The translations under genes were made by a program, and so were the position numbers. The notes under the pieces were generated by a model that saw only the letters and a list, made by a program, of their open reading frames with translations, was not told where the DNA came from and ran no database searches. 21,641 nucleotides of DNA, taken from NCBI GenBank assembly GCA_910588635.1, contig CAJUPW010000036.1, positions 1 through 21,641 on the forward strand, read 5' to 3'. Source of the stretch: an uncultured Oscillospiraceae bacterium. Lineage in GTDB: Bacteria > Bacillota > Clostridia > Oscillospirales > Oscillospiraceae. Within the stretch, counting starts at the first letter, position 1, and the number at the start of each line of letters is the position of its first letter. Of this stretch, positions 15,013 to 21,526 are shown piece after piece.

Positions 15013-15040
15013 TGTGTTCCCGCCCCGGGGCGGGAACACA
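15013..15040. promoter_or_regulatory. Perfect 28-bp GC-rich palindrome in the regulator-iorAB leader
   Basis: TGTGTTCCCGCCCC is followed at once by its exact reverse complement, a 28-bp palindrome with no loop. It is preceded by a T-run and followed by AGGATATTTTAC, so it lacks the downstream T-tract of a terminator. A closely related but imperfect element precedes paaK (17756-17791). It may be an operator or a leader hairpin. Confidence 0.75.
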
Positions 15041-15095
15041 AGGATATTTTACGGAAAGAACGCGAAAGAAAATTGGAAAAGGAGTGTGTATTGCT

Positions 15096-15410
15096 ATGGC
15101 GAAGGCGGAAAAGCGGGAGCGGAGCATGGCCCTGTACGAGACCATTCTGAAGCTGAAGGACCTGGACGAGTGCTGCCGGTTTTTCGACGATCTATGCACC
15201 CCCACTGAGCTGAGGAGCTTGGAGCAGCGGTTTGATGTGGCGGTGTACTTACAGCAGGGGCTCGTCTATCTGGACATTCTGGATAAGACAGGGGCCTCCA
15301 GCGCCACCATCAGCCGGGTGAGGCGGTCCATGCTGGACAACGGAGCGGGAGGCGTGATGCGGGAGGTCATCCGGCGCCACGGACTTCACGAAAAAAATGA
15401 AAATGAATGA
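15096..15410 (+). CDS. YerC/YecD-family TrpR-related regulator
   Basis: This 104-residue protein starts at ATG 15096, 11 bases after AAAAGGAG. It matches the YerC family, which shares the TrpR helix-turn-helix fold: ALYETILKLKDLDECCRFFD, CTPTELRSLEQRFDVAVYL, and the recognition region GASSATISRVRRSM (about 69-82). TrpR itself binds tryptophan; ligands of YerC proteins are not established. As the first gene before iorA, whose enzyme acts on products of tryptophan and phenylalanine, it probably senses an aromatic amino acid or its derivative and controls this cluster (inference). Confidence 0.9.
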   Translation: MAKAEKRERSMALYETILKLKDLDECCRFFDDLCTPTELRSLEQRFDVAVYLQQGLVYLDILDKTGASSATISRVRRSMLDNGAGGVMREVIRRHGLHEKNENE

Positions 15411-15426
15411 TTGCGAGGAAAGCGAC

Positions 15427-17169
15427 ATGAAACAACTGATGCTGGGCAACGCCGCCGTTGCCCGGGGACTGTATGAGGCGGGGTGCTGCGTGATCTCCAG
15501 TTACCCGGGCACACCCAGCACCGAGATCACCGAGGAGGCCGTCAAGTACGACGTAATTTACTGCGAGTGGGCCCCCAACGAGAAGGTGGCCATGGAGGTG
15601 GCCTTCGGGGCCTGCCTGGCGGGCAAGCGGGCCTTCTGCGCCATGAAGCACGTGGGCCTGAACGTGGCCGCCGACCCCCTGTACACCATGAGCTATACCG
15701 GGGTCAACGCCGGACTTGTGATTGGCGTGGCCGACGACCCGGGGATGCACTCCTCCCAGAACGAGCAGGACTCCCGGCACCACGCCATCGCCGCCAAAGT
15801 GCCCATGCTGGAGCCCTCCGACTCCGCCGAGGCGCTTCAGTTCGCCAGGCTGGCCTATGAGCTGTCCGAGCAGTTCGACACCCCGGTGCTGCTGAAAATG
15901 TGTACCCGGGTGGCCCACTCCCAGTCCATTGTGGAGACCTCTGACCGGGCGGAGCCCGGGATGAAGCCCTATGAGAAGAACATCAGCAAGTATGTCATGA
16001 TGCCGGGCAACGCCATCCGCCGCCACCCCTTCGTGGAGGAGCGCACCCGGAATCTGACCCAGTGGGCCGAGACCGCCCCCGTCAACCGGGTGGAGATGGG
16101 GGGCGCCAAGATGGGCATCATCACCTCCTCCACCTGCTACCAGTATGTGAAGGAGGTCTTTGGGGACAGTGTCTCCGTCCTCAAGCTGGGTATGGCCAAC
16201 CCCTTGCCCGTGAAGCTCATCAAGGATTTCGCCTGTAAAGTGGAAAGGCTTGTGGTGGTGGAGGAGATGGACCCCATCATAGAGAACCACTGTAAAGCCC
16301 TGGGCCTTGCCGTGTCCGGCAAGGACATGCTGCCTATGGAGGGGGAGTTCTCCCAGAACCTGGTGGCCGAAAAGCTGGGCGGGACAGTACATACCGGCCG
16401 GACCATCGACGACCCTATTCCGCCCCGGCCCCCCGTCATGTGCGCCGGCTGCCCCCACAGGGGACTGTTCTACACCCTGAGCAGGAACAAGTGCACCGTC
16501 CTGGGGGACATCGGCTGCTACACGCTGGGCGCCGTCGCCCCCCTGTCCGCCATGGACATGACCCTGTGCATGGGGGCCTCCATCTCCGCCGTCCACGGCT
16601 TCAACAAGGCCCGGGGCGCAGAGAGCGAGGGCAAAACCGTGGCCGTCATCGGCGACTCCACCTTTATGCACTCCGGCATGACGGGCCTTGCCAACATCGC
16701 CTACAACCAGTCCAACTCCACGGTGATTATCCTGGACAACTCCATCACCGGCATGACCGGCCACCAGCAGAACCCCACCACCGGCTGCAACATCAAGGGC
16801 GATCCCGCCGGGAAGATCGACCTGGAGGCCCTGTGCAGGGCCATGGGCTTTGAGCGGGTGCGGGTGGTGGACCCCTACGACCTGAAGGCCACCGACGCCG
16901 CTGTGAAAGAGGAGCTGGCGGCGGAAGCGCCCTCCGTCATCATCAGCCGCCGGCCCTGCGCCTTACTCAAGTACGTCAGGCATGAGGCCCCCCTGGCGGT
17001 GGACCCGGTGAAGTGCGTGGGCTGCCGGAGCTGCATGAAGATCGGCTGTCCCGCCATCTCCATCAAAGAGGGCAAGGCCCACGTGGACGCCACTCTGTGC
17101 GTGGGCTGCGGCGTGTGCGAGCAGCTTTGCGGCGTGAAGGCGTTCCGGAGCACCCGGAAGGAGGGCTGA
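15427..17169 (+). CDS. iorA: Indolepyruvate:ferredoxin oxidoreductase, alpha subunit
   Basis: IorA carries thiamine diphosphate and two Fe4S4 clusters and, with IorB, oxidatively decarboxylates aryl-pyruvates to aryl-acetyl-CoA, reducing ferredoxin in the cytoplasm. The start is ATG 15427, six bases after GAGGAAAG; an upstream in-frame ATG overlaps the regulator gene. The 580 residues fit the family. Seen in order: CVISSYPGTPSTEITE near residue 25, the pyrimidine-binding half, MCAGCPHRGLFYTLSRNKC (about 338-357), the ThDP site GDIGCYTLGAVAP and GDSTFMHSGMTG..LDNSITGMTG, then a C-terminal ferredoxin domain with CVGCRSCMKIGCP and CVGCGVCEQLCG. In the second cluster the usual Cys-Pro is Cys-Gly, but all four cysteines are kept. 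Phenylpyruvate is an equally possible substrate. Confidence 0.95.
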   Translation: MKQLMLGNAAVARGLYEAGCCVISSYPGTPSTEITEEAVKYDVIYCEWAPNEKVAMEVAFGACLAGKRAFCAMKHVGLNVAADPLYTMSYTGVNAGLVIGVADDPGMHSSQNEQDSRHHAIAAKVPMLEPSDSAEALQFARLAYELSEQFDTPVLLKMCTRVAHSQSIVETSDRAEPGMKPYEKNISKYVMMPGNAIRRHPFVEERTRNLTQWAETAPVNRVEMGGAKMGIITSSTCYQYVKEVFGDSVSVLKLGMANPLPVKLIKDFACKVERLVVVEEMDPIIENHCKALGLAVSGKDMLPMEGEFSQNLVAEKLGGTVHTGRTIDDPIPPRPPVMCAGCPHRGLFYTLSRNKCTVLGDIGCYTLGAVAPLSAMDMTLCMGASISAVHGFNKARGAESEGKTVAVIGDSTFMHSGMTGLANIAYNQSNSTVIILDNSITGMTGHQQNPTTGCNIKGDPAGKIDLEALCRAMGFERVRVVDPYDLKATDAAVKEELAAEAPSVIISRRPCALLKYVRHEAPLAVDPVKCVGCRSCMKIGCPAISIKEGKAHVDATLCVGCGVCEQLCGVKAFRSTRKEG

Positions 17170-17172
17170 ACA

Positions 17173-17745
17173 ATGGAAACTAAAAATATCATGATCGTGG
17201 GCGTGGGGGGACAGGGCTCCCTCCTGGCCTCCAAGCTGCTGGGCCACCTGCTGATGGAGCAGGGATTTGACGTGAAGGTGTCCGAGGTGCACGGCATGTC
17301 CCAGCGGGGCGGCAGCGTGGTCACCTACGTGCGCTACGGCGGCAAGGTAAATTCCCCCGTTATTGATAAAGGCGAGGCGGACTATATCGTCTCCTTCGAG
17401 CTGCTGGAGGCCGCCCGGTGGCTGAGCTACTTAAAGCCCGATGGCCAGATTGTCACCTCCACCCAGCAGATCGACCCCATGCCCGTCATCACCGGCGCGG
17501 CAGGCTACCCGGAGAATCTGGCGGAAAAGATGCGCGCCGCCGGGGCCAGGGTGGACGCCCTGGACTGCCTCAGGCTGGCCGAGGAGGCCGGGTCGGCCAA
17601 GGCTGTCAACATCGTCCTCATGGGCCGGCTGTCCCACTACTTCGACCTGCCCGATGAGGCCTGGCAGAAGTCTCTGGAGGCCATGGTGCCCCCCAAGTTC
17701 CTGGAGCTGAACAAGAGGGCCTTTGTGCTGGGCAAGAACGCGTAG
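17173..17745 (+). CDS. iorB: Indolepyruvate:ferredoxin oxidoreductase, beta subunit
   Basis: This 190-residue partner of IorA starts at ATG 17173, three bases after the iorA stop, behind AGGAGGG. It is the gamma-type domain of 2-oxoacid:ferredoxin oxidoreductases and has the hallmark IMIVGVGGQGSLLASKLLG at the N-terminus and VSEVHGMSQRGGSVVTYVR (about 37-55), which helps bind CoA and complete the active site. The C-terminus (NIVLMGRLSHYFDLP) is typical. It is co-transcribed with iorA. Confidence 0.95.
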   Translation: METKNIMIVGVGGQGSLLASKLLGHLLMEQGFDVKVSEVHGMSQRGGSVVTYVRYGGKVNSPVIDKGEADYIVSFELLEAARWLSYLKPDGQIVTSTQQIDPMPVITGAAGYPENLAEKMRAAGARVDALDCLRLAEEAGSAKAVNIVLMGRLSHYFDLPDEAWQKSLEAMVPPKFLELNKRAFVLGKNA

Positions 17746-17755
17746 GTCTCGCTGA

Positions 17756-17791
17756 TTTCCTCGCCCCGCAGGAGCGGGAAACAGATATAAT
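17756..17791 (+). promoter_or_regulatory. Palindromic element and TATAAT box upstream of paaK
   Basis: A GC-rich imperfect inverted repeat (TTTCCTCGCCCCG then AGGAGCGGGAAA) is followed by a perfect -10-like TATAAT (17786-17791). No consensus -35 is found 16-18 bases upstream; that space is occupied by the repeat. The element closely resembles the palindrome at 15013-15040 and is followed by a GATAT sequence as there. It could be a regulator-dependent promoter giving paaK its own transcript, or a leader hairpin. Confidence 0.5.
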
Positions 17792-17821
17792 CTTACTGCT
17801 ATTTTGAGAGGAATGATACCA

Positions 17822-19123
17822 ATGGAAAGATACTACCAGCCCGAGATCGAGTGCGCGTCCCGGGAACAAATCAAGGTCTGGCAGGACGAGCGGCTTGTGA
17901 AGCAGGTGCGCCACGTCTGGGACAACGTGCCCTACTACCGCAAAAAGATGGAGGAGAAGGGCCTCACCCCTGACGACATCCAGTCCAGCGACGACCTGCA
18001 CAAGCTGCCCTTTATCACCAAAGCCGACCTGCGTGATGCCTACCCCTACGGGCTGGTAGCCAAGCCCCTGAAGGACTGCGTGCGCATCCAGTCCACCTCG
18101 GGCACCACGGGCAAGCGGGTGGTGGCCTTCTACACCCAGCACGATCTGGACCTGTGGGAGGACTGCTGCGCCCGGGCCATCGTGGCCGCCGGGGGCACCA
18201 ATGAGGACGTGTGCCAGGTGTCCTACGGCTACGGCCTGTTCACCGGCGGACCTGGCCTCAACGGCGGGTCCCACAAGGTGGGCTGCCTCACCATCCCCAC
18301 CTCCTCTGGCAACACCGAGCGGCAGATCATGTTTATCAAGGACCTGTCCGCCACCATCCTGTGCTGCACCCCCTCCTACGCCGCCTACATCGGCGAGACC
18401 ATGAAGGAGATGGGCCTCACCCCCGACCAGATTCCCCTGAAGGCGGGCATCTTCGGCGCCGAGGCCTGGAGCGAGGAGATGCGCCAGGATATCCAGAACA
18501 CCCTGGGCATCAAGGCCTACGACATCTACGGCCTGACCGAGCTGTCCGGTCCCGGCGTGTCCTTCGAGTGCTCCGCCCAGACCGGCATGCACGTCAACGA
18601 GGACCACTTCATCGCCGAGATCATCGACCCGGAGACCGGCGAGGTCCTCCCCGAGGGCAGCAAGGGCGAGCTGGTGTTCACCTCCATCACCAAGGAGGCG
18701 TTTCCGCTGCTGCGCTACCGCACCCGGGACATCTGCATGCTCACCCGGGAGAAGTGCTCCTGCGGCCGCACCCACGTGAAGATGTGCAAGCCCATGGGCC
18801 GGTCCGACGACATGCTCATCATCCGGGGGGTCAACGTGTTCCCGTCTCAGATCGAGACCGTCCTGCTCAACCACGGCTACCCCGCCAACTATCAGATCAT
18901 CGTGGACCGGGTCAAGTCCATCGACACGCTGGACGTTCAGGTTGAGATGACCCCGGAAATGTTCACCGACAACATGGGTGAGATCGCCAAGCGGCAGAAG
19001 GAGCTGGTGGACGGCCTGCGGTCCATGCTGGGCCTGGCCGCCAAGGTCACTCTGGTGGCCCCCAAGACCATCGTGCGCAGCGAGGGCAAGGCGGTCCGGG
19101 TCATCGACAAGCGGAAAATCTAA
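17822..19123 (+). CDS. paaK: Phenylacetate-CoA ligase
   Basis: PaaK converts phenylacetate or related aryl acids plus CoA and ATP to aryl-acetyl-CoA; with IorAB it may also run in reverse to recover ATP while releasing arylacetate. The start is ATG 17822 behind GAGAGGA; it gives 433 residues, the usual length. Motifs: IQSTSGTTGKRVV (89-101), AEAWSEEMRQDIQ, IYGLTELSGPGVSFEC, RYRTRDICML, and the C-terminal CSCGRTHVKMCKPMGRSDDM and NVFPSQIE segments. The order iorA-iorB-paaK-ACT is a recurring arrangement in anaerobic bacteria and archaea. The gene is 76 bases from iorB, with its own regulatory element. Confidence 0.94.
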   Translation: MERYYQPEIECASREQIKVWQDERLVKQVRHVWDNVPYYRKKMEEKGLTPDDIQSSDDLHKLPFITKADLRDAYPYGLVAKPLKDCVRIQSTSGTTGKRVVAFYTQHDLDLWEDCCARAIVAAGGTNEDVCQVSYGYGLFTGGPGLNGGSHKVGCLTIPTSSGNTERQIMFIKDLSATILCCTPSYAAYIGETMKEMGLTPDQIPLKAGIFGAEAWSEEMRQDIQNTLGIKAYDIYGLTELSGPGVSFECSAQTGMHVNEDHFIAEIIDPETGEVLPEGSKGELVFTSITKEAFPLLRYRTRDICMLTREKCSCGRTHVKMCKPMGRSDDMLIIRGVNVFPSQIETVLLNHGYPANYQIIVDRVKSIDTLDVQVEMTPEMFTDNMGEIAKRQKELVDGLRSMLGLAAKVTLVAPKTIVRSEGKAVRVIDKRKI

Positions 19124-19134
19124 TGGGGAACCAT

Positions 19135-19218
19135 GTAGGGGCCGGCCCCCTGGCCAGCCCGCTGTTTCCGTGGATTCATACAAATATAAGACGGGCCGCC
19201 GAGGGCGGCGGCCCCTAC
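19135..19218. repeat. MITE/REP-like intergenic element
   Basis: An 84-bp stretch has inverted ends: GTAGGGGCCGGCCCC on the left and the complement of GTAGGGGCCGCCGCC on the right (13 of 15 matching). It contains an internal hairpin GGGCCGCC-GAGGGC-GGCGGCCC at 19193-19214 and the palindrome GGGGCCGGCCCC at 19138-19149. Such GTAGGGGC-ended elements recall common intergenic repeats of high-GC gut Clostridia. It lies between paaK and the ACT gene and may act as an RNA hairpin between them. Confidence 0.65.
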
Positions 19219-19241
19219 TTTTGTGATTGGAGGAAGCAACC

Positions 19242-19676
19242 GTGAGCATCAAGCAGATTTCTGTCTTTCTGGAGAACAAGCCCGGCGCGCTCTGCACCAT
19301 GACGGGGGTGCTGGCCCAGTGCGGGATCGACATGCGGGCCTTCTCCCTGGCCGAGACCAGCGATTTCGGCATCGCCCGCATCATCGTGAACGACGTGTAT
19401 AAGACCGCCACGGTCCTGAAGGACGCGGGCTACGTCCACAACGTCACCCCCGTGCTGGGGGTGGCCATTCCCGACGTGCCCGGCGGGCTGAACAAGGTCC
19501 TGCAGGTCCTTGCGGACGCCCAGGTGAACGTGGAGTACATGTACGCCTTTCTGGGCGGTAAGGACACGGACCACGCCTATATGATCTTCCGGGTGGCGGA
19601 CGCCGCCGCCGCCGCTTCCGCTCTGGCCAGGCGGGACATCCAGGTGGTGGAGCAGGAGGAGATTGACAAGCTGTAA
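19242..19676 (+). CDS. Tandem ACT-domain amino-acid-binding protein
   Basis: This 144-residue protein starts at GTG 19242, seven bases after TTGGAGGAAG. It consists of two ACT domains: IKQISVFLENKPGALCTMTG (from residue 3) with AFSLAETSDFGIARIIVND, and a second beginning VLGVAIPDVPGGLNKVLQV (about 69) with VEYMYAFLG and DHAYMIFRV. There is no catalytic domain. ACT pairs bind amino acids at their interface; proteins of this kind accompany paaK/iorAB genes and are thought to sense aromatic or branched amino acids. Its precise partner is unknown. It ends at a strong terminator. Confidence 0.9.
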   Translation: MSIKQISVFLENKPGALCTMTGVLAQCGIDMRAFSLAETSDFGIARIIVNDVYKTATVLKDAGYVHNVTPVLGVAIPDVPGGLNKVLQVLADAQVNVEYMYAFLGGKDTDHAYMIFRVADAAAAASALARRDIQVVEQEEIDKL

Positions 19677-19745
19677 AAAATCCCCTTGTACTGAAGCTGT
19701 ATACCGCCCCGGATTGTAAACCTCCGGCGGAAAATTTGAGTTTTG

Positions 19746-19780
19746 AGCGGAGCGGCGCATGCGGTGCCGCTCCGCTTTTT
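19746..19780 (+). terminator. Rho-independent terminator after the ACT gene
   Basis: AGCGGAGCGGC pairs with GCCGCTCCGCT, and two further inner pairs (one G-T) extend the stem to 13 bp around a loop of about five bases. TTTTT follows directly. It lies about 70 bases after the ACT gene stop and marks the boundary between the GC-rich metabolic block and the A+T-rich stretch. Confidence 0.9.
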
Positions 19781-19811
19781 AACCGGATACGCTCGCGGCT
19801 ATGGAAATTAA

Positions 19812-19862
19812 AGTTTACATGAAAAGCGGCCCTTGCAACATGTAGTTGCAAGGATGTAAACT
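19812..19862. promoter_or_regulatory. Nested inverted repeats upstream of the XRE regulator
   Basis: An inner perfect hairpin, CCTTGCAAC-ATGTA-GTTGCAAGG (19831-19853), sits within an outer repeat AGTTTACAT (19812-19820) and ATGTAAACT (19854-19862). A third related copy, GGTTTACGTGTAA, lies at 19869-19881. Repeated GTTTAC/GTAAAC half-sites ahead of an XRE-type gene suggest an autoregulatory operator; the inner stem lacks a T-tract and is not an obvious terminator. Confidence 0.6.
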
Positions 19863-19910
19863 GCTTGCGGTTTACGTGTAATGACTTTTTCGTGTAGAAT
19901 TGGAGGCAAT

Positions 19911-19940
19911 AGCAGATGGAACTTAAGCAGATGGAACTTA
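19911..19940 (+). repeat. 15-bp tandem duplication over the XRE start codon
   Basis: AGCAGATGGAACTTA occurs twice in direct succession (19911-19925 and 19926-19940). It duplicates the start codon in frame, so the protein begins MELKQMELKE. The ribosome site GGAGG (19902-19906) is nine bases from the first ATG, which is therefore the more likely start. Confidence 0.95.
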
Positions 19941-20368
19941 AAGAGAAGCTGGTTGACCTAAGAAAGGAGAAGGGCCTGTCCCAAGCTGAGTTAGCTGAAG
20001 CAATAAATGTATCCCGGCAAGCTATATCCAGGTGGGAGGTAGGGACGGCAATACCGTCGGCAGACAACCTCATGTGGCTTAGTAAGTTCTATGAGGTATC
20101 TATGGATGAATTGATGGGCGTTGATACCGATGATAACCAGCCTGCACAAAAAGAGCAACAAATTACATCAAAGGAACCAGTATTTTCAAAGAAAATTGCA
20201 ATAATTTTATGTGTGATAGTGGTATTTATTGGTGTTGCTGCTTGGATTATATTCTCTATCAATAAGAGCCGGGAGAACAGTGAGACACCACCAGTAAGTA
20301 TAGGAGAACTGGATTCCTATGATGTTGGGAGTCTGGACCGAGAAGATGGAGAATTTGGAAAGGAGTAA
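19916..20368 (+). CDS. Membrane-anchored XRE-family regulator
   Basis: This 150-residue protein has an N-terminal Cro/C1-type helix-turn-helix (about residues 8-62: LVDLRKEKGLSQAELAEAIN, VSRQAISRWEVGTAIPS, then the DNLMWLSKFYEVSMDELMG end common in Firmicute XRE proteins). A charged linker leads to one transmembrane helix (about 94-115, IAIILCVIVVFIGVAAWIIF) and an extracellular acidic tail of ~35 residues. The layout suggests a one-component sensor that passes a surface or envelope signal to DNA. It is followed after two bases by a secreted protein gene and likely regulates that gene and itself (inference). Codon use is A+T-rich, unlike the upstream genes. Confidence 0.9.
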   Translation: MELKQMELKEKLVDLRKEKGLSQAELAEAINVSRQAISRWEVGTAIPSADNLMWLSKFYEVSMDELMGVDTDDNQPAQKEQQITSKEPVFSKKIAIILCVIVVFIGVAAWIIFSINKSRENSETPPVSIGELDSYDVGSLDREDGEFGKE

Positions 20369-20370
20369 AA

Positions 20371-20961
20371 ATGAGTAAGATAATGAGGTCCGCAGTGGCG
20401 CTGCTTTTAGTTCTGGTTTGTGCTAATACTAATTATGTTGCGTTTGCAGTAATGGAAAATGAGGGAAATTTCCCGGAACCACTTATCGGAGAAGAAGTAG
20501 AGACAGTAGATTTGATTGAAAAAACAGAGATCACAGCAGCAAGTTGTGTTACATTAGGGGCCGATAACGATATATCTGAATCAAAAGAAGAAGTCATAAA
20601 CCTATCAGAGATGGCGTATGTGGCCTTGGATGACAGCCAAAATGTCATTGATGATAATATAAGCTGTTCAAGGGCCACAACTTCCGTTTCCTGGAGTGTC
20701 AAAGCAAATATACTGAAAGAGGCTAATACTACGTTTCCTATGGAAGCTGGTGAGTGTGTCACTATCAATTGCTCCTATACTCCAAGGTGGGCCGATGTTG
20801 AGTTTGGGCTGATTGCACCTGATAACAGGTTTTATTATTTGCCTGGAGAGAATGGAAGTATCAATCGAGCGATTAGAATTGATGAGCGCGGGGAGTATCG
20901 CTTTGGTGTTTACAACAAATCCAGCAATACAGTGAGTGTTACTGGGTTTATTGAATATTAG
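20371..20961 (+). CDS. Secreted protein of unknown function, partner of the XRE regulator
   Basis: This 196-residue protein starts at ATG 20371 after GGAAAGGAG. A signal peptide is clear: basic MSKIMR, hydrophobic SAVALLLVLVCAN and a cleavage-like VAFA near residue 26. The mature part starts with an acidic, low-complexity stretch (about 27-85) and ends in a beta-rich domain of about 95 residues (VSWSVKANILKEANTTFPME to VSVTGFIEY). A YRFGVYNKSSNTVSVTG end recalls small jelly-roll/pre-peptidase-like domains of secreted proteins. It has three cysteines outside the signal peptide and no lipobox. I do not recognise the family. It is co-transcribed with the membrane XRE gene. Confidence 0.8.
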   Translation: MSKIMRSAVALLLVLVCANTNYVAFAVMENEGNFPEPLIGEEVETVDLIEKTEITAASCVTLGADNDISESKEEVINLSEMAYVALDDSQNVIDDNISCSRATTSVSWSVKANILKEANTTFPMEAGECVTINCSYTPRWADVEFGLIAPDNRFYYLPGENGSINRAIRIDERGEYRFGVYNKSSNTVSVTGFIEY

Positions 20962-21030
20962 GGAAGCGGGGTGATAAAGGAAGATATAATTTTATTATCT
21001 TGGAGTAAAATTTAGTTAGGAGGAACAAAT

Positions 21031-21196
21031 GTGAAATTGAAAAAGCTGGGGAACTTATTGGCATCAGAAGAGTACCACCTGGGGAACAATTTCTGTATCT
21101 GTTCCGAAGGGAGCTTCGTTTACCATAGATCCGAAGGCAAAATATAGTACCCCGGTAGAGCATTCAATTTTAGTTACTTGGGATAAAGTGAGCTAA
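21031..21196 (+). pseudogene. Remnant of a small secreted protein gene
   Basis: A good ribosome site (TTAGGAGG, about 21015-21022) precedes GTG 21031, whose frame gives only a short basic peptide (VKLKKLGNLLASEEYHLG) to a stop at about 21148. A different frame, open from 21041 to TAA 21196 without a start codon, encodes a convincing protein end: TYWHQKSTTWGTISVSVPKG, then ASFTIDPKAKYSTPVEHS and ILVTWDKVS. The start signal and the body are thus out of register and the signal peptide is missing, as expected after a deletion. It may be a decayed relative of the neighbouring secreted gene. Confidence 0.6.
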
Positions 21197-21200
21197 AACG

Positions 21201-21235
21201 AAAATTACGGCCGGTTATTTACCGGCCGTAATTTT
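21201..21235 (+). terminator. Rho-independent terminator of the secreted-protein unit
   Basis: A perfect 15-bp stem, AAAATTACGGCCGGT with its complement, encloses the loop TATTT, and the right arm ends in TTTT. It lies five bases after the stop of the remnant gene. Being A-rich on one side and T-rich on the other, it could also work in the reverse direction. Confidence 0.9.
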
Positions 21236-21267
21236 AATATTTTAATATATGGAAAGAAAAGAAAACT

Positions 21268-21462
21268 ATGAAAAAGATGATTGTCGGATTGGGGCTTTTT
21301 TTATGTGGGTTTATCCTCTTATACAGTAGTAAAATCACAACTATGATAATTGAAGCGAATACAAATGCAACGGTTGTACAGCAGGGAATAGAAGGAAAAC
21401 TTTCATTTATATGTATAGTGCTGGGAATTATATTGCTTTTGTATGGGTATATTAAGGATTAA
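21268..21462 (+). CDS. Small two-helix membrane protein
   Basis: This 64-residue protein starts at ATG 21268 with a weak ribosome site (GGAAAG). It has two hydrophobic segments, MIVGLGLFLCGFILLYSS (about 4-21) and LSFICIVLGIILLLYGYI (45-62), joined by a polar loop (ITTMIIEANTNATVVQQGIE), and ends in KD. It should form a helical hairpin in the membrane. No family is recognised. It is flanked by hairpin terminators on both sides, so it is probably transcribed alone, although no clear promoter was found in the 32 bases between the terminator and its start. Confidence 0.65.
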   Translation: MKKMIVGLGLFLCGFILLYSSKITTMIIEANTNATVVQQGIEGKLSFICIVLGIILLLYGYIKD

Positions 21463-21487
21463 AGAAGCGGTATTAGAATCGGTATTG

Positions 21488-21526
21488 GCGGTTTACCCGT
21501 TACATAAATATGAACGGGTAAACCGC
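21488..21526. terminator. Hairpin between the small membrane gene and the right edge
   Basis: GCGGTTTACCCGTT pairs perfectly with AACGGGTAAACCGC (14 bp) around an 11-base A+T-rich loop. It follows the membrane protein gene by 25 bases. The downstream T content is modest (TATACCTTT), so termination strength is uncertain; the position fits a bidirectional terminator. Confidence 0.7.

Noticed and set aside
15013..15040. The 28-bp palindrome as a terminator
   Set aside because: No T-run follows it in either reading direction; in the plus direction AGGATATTTT follows, and in the minus direction A residues follow.
15367..16764. 465-codon minus-strand frame opposite iorA
   Set aside because: It is His/Gly-rich without domains and is the complement of a gene whose motifs are unambiguous.
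17618..19411. 597-codon minus-strand frame opposite paaK
   Set aside because: It spans several real plus-strand genes and an intergenic repeat, and its composition is non-protein-like.
19871..19900. TTTACG and TAGAAT as a promoter for the XRE gene
   Set aside because: The -10 would lie at 19895-19900, so transcription would start at about 19907 and exclude the ribosome site at 19902-19906; the real promoter is probably further upstream but was not identified.
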